A stretch of 64,000 bases of DNA, taken from positions 62,001-126,000 of the forward strand of contig CAWAJT010000002.1 of assembly GCA_963782415.1 (NCBI GenBank), read 5' to 3'. Below, piece after piece: positions 17,888 to 25,519 of this stretch. Position 1 is the first letter of the stretch; every line of letters begins with the position of its first letter. The translations under genes and the position numbers were made by a program. A model generated the notes under the pieces. That model saw only the letters and a program-made list of their open reading frames with translations, had not been told where the DNA came from and ran no database searches. This DNA is from Bog-473 sp963782415 (GTDB lineage Bacteria; Actinomycetota; Acidimicrobiia; Acidimicrobiales; RAAP-2).

Positions 17888-18959
17888 GTGACGCTGCCCG
17901 TCACGCCCCCCGTCGCCCCCATGCTCGCCAAGCTCTCGCGCGTTCTGCCGCAGGCCGAGGGCCTCTTCTACGAGCCCAAGTGGGACGGATTCCGCTGCAT
18001 CGTGTTCCGGGACGGGGACGACGTCGAGCTCGGCAGTCGCAACGAGAAGCCGCTCACACGCTACTTCCCCGAGCTGATCGACGCCCTGCGTCGCGAGCTC
18101 CCGGACCGCTGCGTGCTCGACGGCGAGATCGTCATCGCCGGCACCGGTGGCCTTGACTTCGACGCGCTGTCCCAGCGCATCCACCCGGCGGAGAAGCGCA
18201 TCCGCCTGCTGGCCGAGTCGACGCCCGCTTCGTTCGTGGCCTTCGACCTGTTGGCGCTGGGCGATCGCTCGTTGCTCGAGACACCATATGCGCAGCGGCG
18301 CGCCGCGCTGGAAAAGGCACTCAAGAAGGCACACCCGCCCGTCCATCTGACGCCAGTGACCGATGATCCCGAGGTGGCTGCCGACTGGTTCTCCCGCTTC
18401 GAAGGAGCTGGTCTCGACGGCGTCGTGGTCAAAGACGGCACGCTCACGTACCTGCCCGACAAGCGGGCGATGCTCAAGGTCAAGCACCAGCGCACCGCGG
18501 ACTGCGTGGTGGCGGGCTTCCGCACTCACAAGGACGGCGAAGGGGTGGGTTCATTGCTGCTGGGGCTCTACGACCACGACGGAACCCTGCACCATGTCGG
18601 GGTGGCATCGGGGTTCAGCGTGGCCCGCCGCCGTGAGCTGGTGTCCGAGCTTGCTCCCTACCAGAAGAACGCGGCAGAAGGACCATCCCTGGGCGGGTTG
18701 GGCCGAGGCCCAGGCGTCCGGTCGGTCCCCGGGTGGGACGAACCGCTGGAACGCCGGGAAGGACATGACCTGGGAGCCGCTGCGCCCCGAGGCCGTGGTG
18801 GAGGTCTCCTACGACCACCTTCAACAGGACCGCTTCCGGCACGCCACGTCCTTCGTGCGCTGGCGTCCCGATCGTGAGCCCGGCTCGTGCACCTACGCGC
18901 AGCTCGACTCACCCGTGCCGATGGTGTTGGCCGACGTGTTCGGGACGCCGTCGACCTAG
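17888..18959 (+). CDS. ATP-dependent DNA ligase (LigC/LigD-ligase type), frameshifted
   Basis: About 356 residues when read across a frameshift. Adenylation domain with the nucleophile Lys31 in EPKWDG, motifs LDGEIVI, FVAFDLLA, GLDGVVVKD and MLKVKHQ; OB-fold C-terminus. One extra C at 18683-18684 breaks the frame: removing it restores GHPWAGWAEAQ and then 'SPGGTNRWNAGKDMTWEPL'. As it stands the reading frame ends at 18877 with a scrambled tail, losing part of the OB fold. The GTG at 17888 is 6 bases after the PHP gene, so polymerase, PHP protein and ligase form one operon. Ku is not in the window. Confidence 0.85.
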
Positions 18960-18978
18960 CTGTACTCGGCGCTTCGCC

Positions 18979-19711
18979 TCAGCCGTCGAGCAGATCCGGA
19001 TCCGCCGCGAGCTCGGCGCGCACGGCGGCTTCCCAGAAGCCGAGGAACCCCTCGCCATCGCTCTGCGCCACGAGGTCGATGAAAGAGCGCGGCACCCGGG
19101 AGACGCCGCCACCTCCGGCCGCCCGCACATACCAGGCGTGCTGGCAGCGTTGCTCAAGAGCGACGGCGCGCTGGTGCACGGCGCGAGCGGACCTTCCGAC
19201 GACGAAGACCCCGTGTCCGGCCAGCAGCGCCATGGACGCATCGCCCATCTTCTCGACGGCCCGCTGCGCACTGGACGCATCGTTCACCGGCCCCTCGTAC
19301 TCGTCGATGACCACCAGGGTCCCACCGCCCAGCGCAGAGCTCTGGTCGAGGATGGGGGGCAGTTCGCCGAGGTCGGCCCACACCGTGCCGAACAGCGGGT
19401 GGTTGTGCACGGCCCAGCCGACGTCCTGGCGCAACCGGTGGAGCTCCAGGTGCAAGGGGATCCCCAGCGGGACGGGCCAGTCCCCCTCGACCACCGTTCC
19501 CTCGAGGTCGATGCGCAAGACCTGCGACGGGTGCAGCTCCGCCCAGGTCAGCAGCCACGGGTTGCACAGCAGCGTGCCGTCGCCCAGGTTGACCGTGATG
19601 TGGCCGGCCAGATGGTCGTTGTAGCCCTCGCGCCACAGCGCGCGCGCCAATACGACGAGCTGCTCGCGGGGAGAGCTCGGGGATCAGCTTCTCGGCGGTC
19701 GGCGTGAACAT
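18979..19711 (-). CDS. Class II aldolase/adducin family protein, frameshifted
   Basis: About 243 residues across a frameshift. Zinc-dependent fold with HLAGHIT, the ligand pair in AVHNHPLFG and LLAGHG. The intact frame begins at the ATG at 19711 (MFTPTAEKLIPEL...) after AGGAGG, but one extra C in the CCCC run near 19667-19672 shifts it; deleting it gives ELSREQLVVLARALWREGYNDH. Family members cleave or decarboxylate sugar- or aromatic-derived substrates. It lies 20 bases downstream of the amidohydrolase gene, with which it likely forms an operon. Confidence 0.8.
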
Positions 19712-19731
19712 CTGTCGCCTCCTCTGTGCGC

Positions 19732-20913
19732 TCAGCCGGGCAGCACGTGGTCCGGTAACGGGTGGCGGTAGAGGGTGGCGGCGTTCTCGCAGCACATGGC
19801 GCGCAGCTCACCTGTCGGGATGTGACCCCAGGCCTCGTGAATGACGCGCTGGGTGTCGGGCCACGTGCTGTCGCCGTGCGGGTAGTCGACCTCGACCATG
19901 ATGTGATCGACGCCGATGGCATGCCGCGTGTCGATGGTGGAGGGATCGTCAATGGTGCAGAACCAGAAGTTGCGCCGCAGGACATCGGCCGGACGCATGT
20001 CCCAGCCCAGGCCGTAGCGCGACCGGTCCACGATGTTCTCGAGCCGGTCGAGCAGCATGGCGACCCACCCGATACCCCCCTCGCTCATGGCGATCTTGAG
20101 CGTCGGCAGCCGGGCCGCGTACCCCGACCACAGCCACTCGGCGCACGCAATGAGCGACAGCTGCCCGAAGAGCGTCGCGCCGAGCTGCAGCGCGTCCATG
20201 CCGGCGCCCGGCGGCGCCGGCGTCAACCCGGAGCTCCCCACGTGGAGGGAGACCACCGTGTCGGTGTCGACCACGGCCTCCATGATCGGGTCCCAGTGGG
20301 CGCGATCCCACAACGAGGGCAGCCCGATCTCGTGCGGGCGCTCGGGGAAGGTCACCGATGTGAACCCCCGTTGGGCGTTGCGCCGTATCTCATCGACGGC
20401 GAGGGCGGGGTCGGCGAGGTACGTGATCCCGAGCGGCACGATGCGATCGGGATGGGCCGAATACCACTCCTCGAAGAGCCAGTCGTTCCAGGCCCGCACA
20501 CAGGCCAGGCCCAGGTCGCGATCTTCGGCGTCGAAGAAGACGCGACCGCAGAACCCCGTGATCATGGAGGGGAAGTTCACCGACGCCCAGACGCCGTTGA
20601 TGTCCATGTCGTGCACGCGCGCGTCCACGTCGTAGCAGCCTGGCCGCATCTGGTCGAAGCGGAACGGCTCGAGTCCATAGGTTTCGGGGCGCCGGCCGGC
20701 GACCGCGTTCATGCCGACCTGGGTGTAGCGCTTGCCTTCGAATTCCCAGACTTGATGGCCCTCCGGCGTCTCGACGATACGGGGGGCGCGCGCAGCCAGT
20801 GCTTTCGGGAGCCGGTTCTCGAAGGTGTGGGCCGGCTCGACGACGTGGTCGTCGACCGAAATCACGGTGTAGCGCACCTCGCGAGGCTCGGGCTCGGGGA
20901 GGAACAGATCCAT
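19732..20913 (-). CDS. Amidohydrolase family protein (ACMSD-like, amidohydrolase 2)
   Basis: 393 residues from the ATG at 20913; a GTG at 20922 is also possible, and neither has a clear ribosome-binding site. Hallmarks are VISVDDHVVEP (the metal-binding DDH start of actinobacterial members), 'WASVNFPSMITGF', LHVGSSG and 'MVEVDYPHGDSTWPDT' with the catalytic Asp near the end. These enzymes hydrolyse or decarboxylate cyclic or aromatic intermediates. Pairing with a class II aldolase suggests a catabolic pathway, substrate unknown. Confidence 0.85.
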   Translation of the reverse strand: MDLFLPEPEPREVRYTVISVDDHVVEPAHTFENRLPKALAARAPRIVETPEGHQVWEFEGKRYTQVGMNAVAGRRPETYGLEPFRFDQMRPGCYDVDARVHDMDINGVWASVNFPSMITGFCGRVFFDAEDRDLGLACVRAWNDWLFEEWYSAHPDRIVPLGITYLADPALAVDEIRRNAQRGFTSVTFPERPHEIGLPSLWDRAHWDPIMEAVVDTDTVVSLHVGSSGLTPAPPGAGMDALQLGATLFGQLSLIACAEWLWSGYAARLPTLKIAMSEGGIGWVAMLLDRLENIVDRSRYGLGWDMRPADVLRRNFWFCTIDDPSTIDTRHAIGVDHIMVEVDYPHGDSTWPDTQRVIHEAWGHIPTGELRAMCCENAATLYRHPLPDHVLPG

Positions 20914-20968
20914 GTCACGCACAGACCGGAGTATGCCCGAGGACGGCGGACCGTGCCGCGCCGACCAT

Positions 20969-21000
20969 GCCGCGTTTGCGCGGCGTCCCGGATAGATACT
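20969..21000 (+). promoter_or_regulatory. Hairpin and -10-like element before the mau-like cluster
   Basis: GCCGCG (20969-20974) and CGCGGC (20979-20984) form a perfect inverted repeat with a 4-base loop, followed by AT-rich GATAGATACT (20991-21000), which contains TAGATA and GATACT, both close to an actinobacterial -10. The cluster's first gene starts at 21027 after AAAAGGAGG. No convincing -35 is seen. The repeat may be a regulator site; unproven. Confidence 0.35.
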
Positions 21001-21026
21001 GGGACCGAAGCGGAAAAGGAGGCTGT

Positions 21027-21857
21027 GTGGTCGCGCTTGTCATCGTTTCAACGTTCGTGGTTCTGGTGCTCGGCATCCTGGTCGCCGGGTTGTTGCGTAG
21101 CCACGCCGACATTCTGCGCGCCCTGCACGATCTCGGGGCCGGGGTCGGCGATCCATCTGTCGTGGCGCCTGCCCCGTCCGCTCCCGGGGCGGCACCGGTC
21201 GATTTCATCCCGCCGGCGTCGAGCCCGCCGCTCGGGGCGGCGCCCGCCATTGCCGGGGTCACTCCGAGCGGCGACGCCCGAGCCGTGGCCGTCGACAACA
21301 GCGACGACCTCACATTGCTCGGATTCCTCTCCTCGGGGTGCACGAGCTGCGGCGTGTTCTGGGACGCCCTGCAGGACCCGGCACGCCTGCAGCTCCCCGA
21401 TCGCATCCGCGTGGTCATCGTCACCAAGGGCACCGACCGCGAGGTGCCCTCCGAGGTGCGGTCCAAGTCGACCGGCCGGGTCCCGGTGGTGATGTCAACG
21501 GACGCCTGGCTCGACTACCAGGTGCCCGGCTCACCCTTCTTCGTTCTCGTCGACGGCGCCACGGGTCGCAAGGTCGGGCAGGGAGTGGCCAGCCACGTCG
21601 GGCAGCTGGCCGAGCTCGTGCGCCGCGCCGAGCACGACCGGGGACACGTCGACACCGGGCGGGGGCGGGGCCAGGGCTCGCTCGACGGGCCGGCTCGTGA
21701 GGCGGCGGCCGACGAGGTGTTGCAGGCGGCCGGCATCCTCCCAGGGGACCCGAGCCTCTATCCGCGCACCCTCCACGACGTGTTCCCCCTGGGCCAGGTG
21801 GCCGAGCCCGCGGCTGCGGCCCCCGGCGTGACCGGCGTGACCGGCGTGACCAAGTAG
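21027..21857 (+). CDS. Membrane-anchored thioredoxin-like protein (MauD-like)
   Basis: 276 residues from a GTG preceded by AAAAGGAGG. Residues 3-23 form an N-terminal membrane anchor, a Pro/Ala-rich linker runs to about 85, then a thioredoxin-like domain carries the redox motif CTSC at residues 105-108 and a cis-Pro in GSPFFVLVDG. An acidic/Ala-rich tail ends in three GVT repeats. By analogy with MauD it would exchange disulfides outside the membrane for the Cys-rich protein encoded at 22914. Its stop overlaps the next start by one base (TAGTG). TlpA/ResA-type thiol reductase is the alternative reading. Confidence 0.75.
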   Translation: MVALVIVSTFVVLVLGILVAGLLRSHADILRALHDLGAGVGDPSVVAPAPSAPGAAPVDFIPPASSPPLGAAPAIAGVTPSGDARAVAVDNSDDLTLLGFLSSGCTSCGVFWDALQDPARLQLPDRIRVVIVTKGTDREVPSEVRSKSTGRVPVVMSTDAWLDYQVPGSPFFVLVDGATGRKVGQGVASHVGQLAELVRRAEHDRGHVDTGRGRGQGSLDGPAREAAADEVLQAAGILPGDPSLYPRTLHDVFPLGQVAEPAAAAPGVTGVTGVTK

Positions 21858-22345
21858 TGGCCACCATCGGTGCCCACGGCATCACCGCACGGCTCCCCCA
21901 GGGTTTCGAGGGCCGGATTTTCGTGCGCCCCGCCGCGGTCGGCGTCACCTACCCGGTGGGCCAGTTCGCCACCTTTCCCATCCCCGACGACATCGGAGAC
22001 TTCGGGAGCGGCGCGGTGACGTTGATGGGCCCCGCGGACGTCTTCGCCAGCCTGTTCGAGTACGGCCCCGAGAGCGTCGGCACCGCGCTGTTCGCCCGCC
22101 AGGGCCGCCCTGACGCCTTCTCCGAGGCCGACTTCTCCCCGATGATGCTGCGGCGGGGCCTACCGGGCCAGTCCGGCACGCAGTGGTTCTTCACCGAGGC
22201 GGGCCGGCCGTTCTCCTTCTACGCGGTGCTCGGCAGCCACGCGCTGCGACCCGCTCTCGTCCCGCGCGTCAACACACTGCTGACGTCGTTGACGATGAGC
22301 CCTGCCATCACCGAGAGTCCCGCCGCGAGGCCGCTGTGGAACTGA
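21857..22345 (+). CDS. Unknown protein within the mau-like cluster
   Basis: 162 residues, GTG start sharing one base with the upstream stop. No signal peptide, no membrane segment and no cysteine are seen, so it is probably cytosolic and not itself a redox protein. It has beta-rich segments ('GITARLPQGFEGRIFVRP', 'GTQWFFTEAGRPFSFYAVLG'). I do not recognise the family. Tight overlaps on both sides (1 base and 10 bases) mean it is translated with the MauD- and MauE-like genes, so it probably serves the same product. Confidence 0.65.
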   Translation: MATIGAHGITARLPQGFEGRIFVRPAAVGVTYPVGQFATFPIPDDIGDFGSGAVTLMGPADVFASLFEYGPESVGTALFARQGRPDAFSEADFSPMMLRRGLPGQSGTQWFFTEAGRPFSFYAVLGSHALRPALVPRVNTLLTSLTMSPAITESPAARPLWN

Positions 22346-22917
22346 TCGGCCTCTTCCTGGTCGGCGCCGGACTCCTCGTCGTCGCCGGGGTCGCCAAGGC
22401 GGCGCGGCCAGACGACACGGCGCGCGCCATGGCCGAGCTGCTCCCCGGCTCGCTGCCGCTCCTCCCCGTGCGCTGGCTCGTGCGAGCCGGCGCACTGGCC
22501 GAAGCCGCGCTTGGACTCCTCGCCATCGCATTCCCGCGCCCGCTCACCGCGGCACTCGTCGCGTGCTCCTATGGAGCCTTCGCCGGCGTCGTCGCCGTCG
22601 CCCGCTGGCGCGGTGGCCCGCTGGCGACGTGTGGCTGCTTCGGCCGCCCTGACACACCGCCGACCGTCCTCCACCTCGTCTTCGATGTGATGCTGGCCGC
22701 CGCCGCGTGCGCGGTGGCGGTGACTGGCTCGGGCAGCGCGACGCTCGCCGTTGTGGTGTCCCCCATGCCCTGGGCCGGCGTTCCCTTCCTGTTCGTCACG
22801 GCGGTCGGGCTGTGGCTCAGCGTGCTGGCCCTCTCTGCCCTGGCCGCGCTCACGCCAGCGCGCCACCCCGGACACCAGACACGCCACGGCCACCCCAGGC
22901 CGGCGACGGCCCAATGA
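22336..22917 (+). CDS. MauE/DoxX-family redox-associated membrane protein
   Basis: 193 residues from a GTG, with about four to five membrane segments. The family's CGCFG motif lies at residues 99-103 after a WRGGPLAT loop. MauE works with MauD in forming the many disulfides of the methylamine dehydrogenase light chain in the mau operon; here it sits directly upstream of a light-chain-like gene, overlapping it by ATGA. The hydrophilic C-terminal tail is His/Arg-rich. Placement and motif make the assignment good; the partner substrate is inferred. Confidence 0.82.
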   Translation: MELIGLFLVGAGLLVVAGVAKAARPDDTARAMAELLPGSLPLLPVRWLVRAGALAEAALGLLAIAFPRPLTAALVACSYGAFAGVVAVARWRGGPLATCGCFGRPDTPPTVLHLVFDVMLAAAACAVAVTGSGSATLAVVVSPMPWAGVPFLFVTAVGLWLSVLALSALAALTPARHPGHQTRHGHPRPATAQ

Positions 22918-24314
22918 GCCTGTCCACAACACTGGTGGACCGCGCGGCGCGGGTCCTCGAGGGCACGTTGTCACGGCGCAGTCTCATCAACCGTTCCGCG
23001 TTCGTCGGCAGCGCCGTTGCCACCGGCGCCGGCCTCGACCTGGCGCTGCGCCCCGGGACGGCCTACGGAGCGATCTGTGCGTGCGGTAACGCGAACTGCG
23101 GGTGCGGCAGTACCTGCTGCTCGGGATTCTCCGAGTTCTGCTGCGCCGTGAGCGGCGCCAACTTCTGCCCTGCCAACACCGTGATGGGCGGCTGGTGGGT
23201 GGCCGAGAACTCGTCCTATTGCGGCGGCCCCCGCTACTACATGGATTGCAACTCGACCTGCTCGTGCACCGGTGGGTGTGGCAACGGCTTCGCTTTCTGC
23301 GAGCCAGGCTGCGACCACACCGGGTGCGGTTGCGGGGCGCTGGGCTGCGATTCCTACCTGACCGGTTGCCTCCAGTTCCGCTACGGGCAATGCAACCAGA
23401 ACGTGCCGTGCATGGGGCGGATCGTGTGCCGCGTCGTCGCCTGCGTGCCGCCGTGGACGGTCGATCCCTCCTGCACGACCGCTGTGGCCGTCGACAACGC
23501 GACGGCGGAACAGAACGAACCGTGCTGGACCACCGCCCCGCCGGCGCCGTTGTGCGCCTCACCGGCCACCAATTGCCAGGCGGTCGGCATGGCAGCGAGC
23601 GGGGACGGGCACGGGTACGCCGTGCTCACGGCCTTCGGCCGTCTGTTCGGCTACGGCGACTTCCCCAACGACGGCGATGCTTCGCAGCTCGGTCTGGACG
23701 CGCCGATCGTCGGCATGGCCGCCTGCAAGACCGGCGGCTACTTCCTCGCCGCCTCCGACGGGGGCATCTTCGACTACGGCGGCGCCCCCTTCCTCGGCTC
23801 AATGGGCGGACGACGGCTCAATGCCCCGGTCGTCGGCATCGCAGCCTCCCCCTCAGGTCAGGGCTACTGGATGGTGGCGGCCGATGGCGGCATCTTCGAC
23901 TACGGCGACGCGCTCTTCTACGGTTCCATGGGCGGAAGGCGGCTCAACTCCCCGGTGGTCGGCATGGCGGCGACGCCGACCGGCCGCGGCTACTGGCTTG
24001 CCGCCGCCGACGGGGGGGTCTTCGCCTTCGGGGACGCACCGTTCCTCGGGTCCATGGGTGGCCAGCCGCTCAACAAACCCGTCGTGGGCATGGCGGCCAC
24101 GCCGACGGGCCAGGGCTACTGGTTGGTGGCCTCCGACGGGGGGGTCTTCGCCTATGGGGACGCCGGTTTCTACGGTTCGACCGGGTCGCTGCGTCTGAAC
24201 GAGCCCGTGGTGGGCATGGCTCCCTACGACGACGACACGGGCTACTGGATGGTCGCCAGGGACGGCGGGATCTTCGCCTTTGGGAGCGCGCCGTTCCTCG
24301 GGTCACCCGCATGA
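22914..24314 (+). CDS. Tat-exported Cys-rich light-chain-like domain fused to six propeller-type repeats
   Basis: 466 residues. A twin-arginine leader (SRRSLIN, Arg21-Arg22, hydrophobic to about 45) ends near Ala53. Residues 55-220 hold some 30 cysteines; 'FCPANTVMGGWW' followed by 'RYYMDCNSTCSC' recalls the methylamine dehydrogenase light chain (MauA) around its first cofactor tryptophan and the DCCGYN segment. From residue 221 come six repeats of about 41 residues. The dense cysteines, Tat leader and adjacent mauD/mauE-like genes all fit a disulfide-rich secreted protein. Whether a tryptophan-derived cofactor forms is unknown; no mauG is present. Translated from an ATGA overlap with the MauE-like gene. 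Confidence 0.72.
   Translation: MSLSTTLVDRAARVLEGTLSRRSLINRSAFVGSAVATGAGLDLALRPGTAYGAICACGNANCGCGSTCCSGFSEFCCAVSGANFCPANTVMGGWWVAENSSYCGGPRYYMDCNSTCSCTGGCGNGFAFCEPGCDHTGCGCGALGCDSYLTGCLQFRYGQCNQNVPCMGRIVCRVVACVPPWTVDPSCTTAVAVDNATAEQNEPCWTTAPPAPLCASPATNCQAVGMAASGDGHGYAVLTAFGRLFGYGDFPNDGDASQLGLDAPIVGMAACKTGGYFLAASDGGIFDYGGAPFLGSMGGRRLNAPVVGIAASPSGQGYWMVAADGGIFDYGDALFYGSMGGRRLNSPVVGMAATPTGRGYWLAAADGGVFAFGDAPFLGSMGGQPLNKPVVGMAATPTGQGYWLVASDGGVFAYGDAGFYGSTGSLRLNEPVVGMAPYDDDTGYWMVARDGGIFAFGSAPFLGSPA
23574..24311 (+). repeat. Six tandem ~123-bp coding repeats
   Basis: Each unit encodes about 41 residues with the pattern VVGMAATPxGxGYW-xVAxDGGVFAFGDAPFxGS-GGxxLNxP. The first unit is the most divergent and the last is cut short at GSPA. 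Six or seven such units would suit a closed beta-propeller; similar repeats are common in secreted proteins of Acidimicrobiia. Confidence 0.85.
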
Positions 24315-24330
24315 CGACGAAGGAGATCCC

Positions 24331-25101
24331 ATGACCGCACTTCTCTCCGTGTCCGCGGCCGTCGTGGCGGTGGTCGCCGCCGCGCGCTCGACGTGGTCGC
24401 CCTGTGGCGTGTCCATGTTGGCGACGGTGACACCGCTGGCCGAGCGCGGGCGCGGGCACCGCTACCGCAGCACCGCGAGCTGGTTCGTGGCGGGCGGCCT
24501 CGCCGGTGGCGCGACCCTCGGACTGCTCATGGCCGCGCTGGCTCTCGGCCTGCATGCCGCTGCGCTCTCGGCGCCGGTCCTTGCCGCCACTGCCGGGGTG
24601 CTCGCGCTGCTCGCGGCGGCGTCCGACACGCGACTCGGCGGCTTTCATCTCCCGTTCCACTCGCGGCAGGTCAATGAGCGTTGGCTCGACCAGTTCCGGC
24701 CCTGGGTCTATGGCGCCGGGTTCGGCTGGCAGATCGGCGTGGGCCTGGTCACGTACATCAAGACGGCGGCGATCTACCTCATGATCGCGCTCGCCGCCCT
24801 GACCGGCAGCCCGGGCACGGCGTTGGCGGTCGGCGCGCTGTTCGGCTTGACGCGGGGCATGGCCGTCCTGCTCGGGCGGGGCATCACCGACACGATCACA
24901 CTGGCTGCGTTCCACCGGCGCTTCACCGCGGCAGGCCCCGTCGTCCTGCGTGTCGTCGTGGCCTGCGAGCTGGCGGTGGCCGTGGTGTGCGCCGGCGTGC
25001 TCTCGCCCTGGGCCGCGGCGGCGGTCGTGGTACTCGCTGCCGGCTGCCTGGCGGGTCGGGTGCGACGGCGCCTGCCGGTGCCCGCCCGTACCTCCTCCTA
25101 G
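24331..25101 (+). CDS. Polytopic membrane protein, MauF/CcdA-like
   Basis: 256 residues with about six to seven membrane segments. AGGAG precedes the ATG at 24331. The N-terminal RSTWSPCGVSMLATVTPL resembles the SPC-type motif of CcdA/DsbD electron-transfer proteins and, as I recall it, MauF; only this one cysteine is at the membrane start, with one more near the C-terminus. It would move reducing or oxidising equivalents across the membrane for the MauD/MauE-like pair. It begins 16 bases after the light-chain-like gene and closes the cluster; its stop overlaps a convergent gene by 4 bases. MauF identity is inferred. Confidence 0.62.
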   Translation: MTALLSVSAAVVAVVAAARSTWSPCGVSMLATVTPLAERGRGHRYRSTASWFVAGGLAGGATLGLLMAALALGLHAAALSAPVLAATAGVLALLAAASDTRLGGFHLPFHSRQVNERWLDQFRPWVYGAGFGWQIGVGLVTYIKTAAIYLMIALAALTGSPGTALAVGALFGLTRGMAVLLGRGITDTITLAAFHRRFTAAGPVVLRVVVACELAVAVVCAGVLSPWAAAAVVVLAAGCLAGRVRRRLPVPARTSS

Positions 25102-25502
25102 CCGCCGCTCATGTCCACGGCGTTGATACGGGCGGGAACGATGCGCACGATGACGCGGCGGTCACCGGGCACGTCGTGCTCGCGCAGGTCGGCGTCATAC
25201 TTGGCACCGACCTTCTCGGCGAAGGCCCCGTCGTCGTCGGGAACGATGACGGCGGTGCCCCGGATCTCGAGGTAGCGGTAGGGGTTCTGGAGGTCGAGCA
25301 AGAACGCCGTGCAGGATGGCTCGGATTCGAGGTTCTTCAGCTTCTGGCGCCGGGTGTTCAGCGAGAGGGCAACCTGGCTGTCCTCGACCACGAACCACAC
25401 CTCGGAGACCTGAGGGAAGCCGTCCTCCCCGACCGTGGCCAAGGTGAGCACCTGACCGTCGAGGAGGTCGCGGTGGCTGTCGGGGATGGTCGTGTGTGCC
25501 AT
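25098..25502 (-). CDS. PPOX-class F420/FMN-dependent oxidoreductase
   Basis: 134 residues, the normal length for this class. Split-barrel motifs: 'VLTLATVGEDGFPQVSEVWF', 'SLNTRRQKLKNLESEPSC', 'NPYRYLEIRGTA'. The 'RRQKxxNL' and 'YLEIRG' segments are typical of actinobacterial F420-binding members. Start at the ATG at 25502, only 17 bases from the divergent HAD gene, so their promoters overlap. Substrate unknown. Confidence 0.85.
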   Translation of the reverse strand: MAHTTIPDSHRDLLDGQVLTLATVGEDGFPQVSEVWFVVEDSQVALSLNTRRQKLKNLESEPSCTAFLLDLQNPYRYLEIRGTAVIVPDDDGAFAEKVGAKYDADLREHDVPGDRRVIVRIVPARINAVDMSGG

Positions 25503-25519
25503 GAAACCGGTATACCCCG

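Noticed and set aside
17888..18959. Ligase pseudogene by genuine decay
   Set aside because: A single C accounts for the break and similar one-base breaks affect essential genes, so sequence error is more likely.
23574..24311. CRISPR-like array
   Set aside because: The 123-bp repeats are coding, contiguous, and have no spacers; the 15-bp repeat at 25604 is likewise coding.
22914..24314. Functional methylamine dehydrogenase
   Set aside because: No heavy-chain, amicyanin or mauG gene is present here and the second cofactor tryptophan could not be placed, so enzymatic activity is not claimed.
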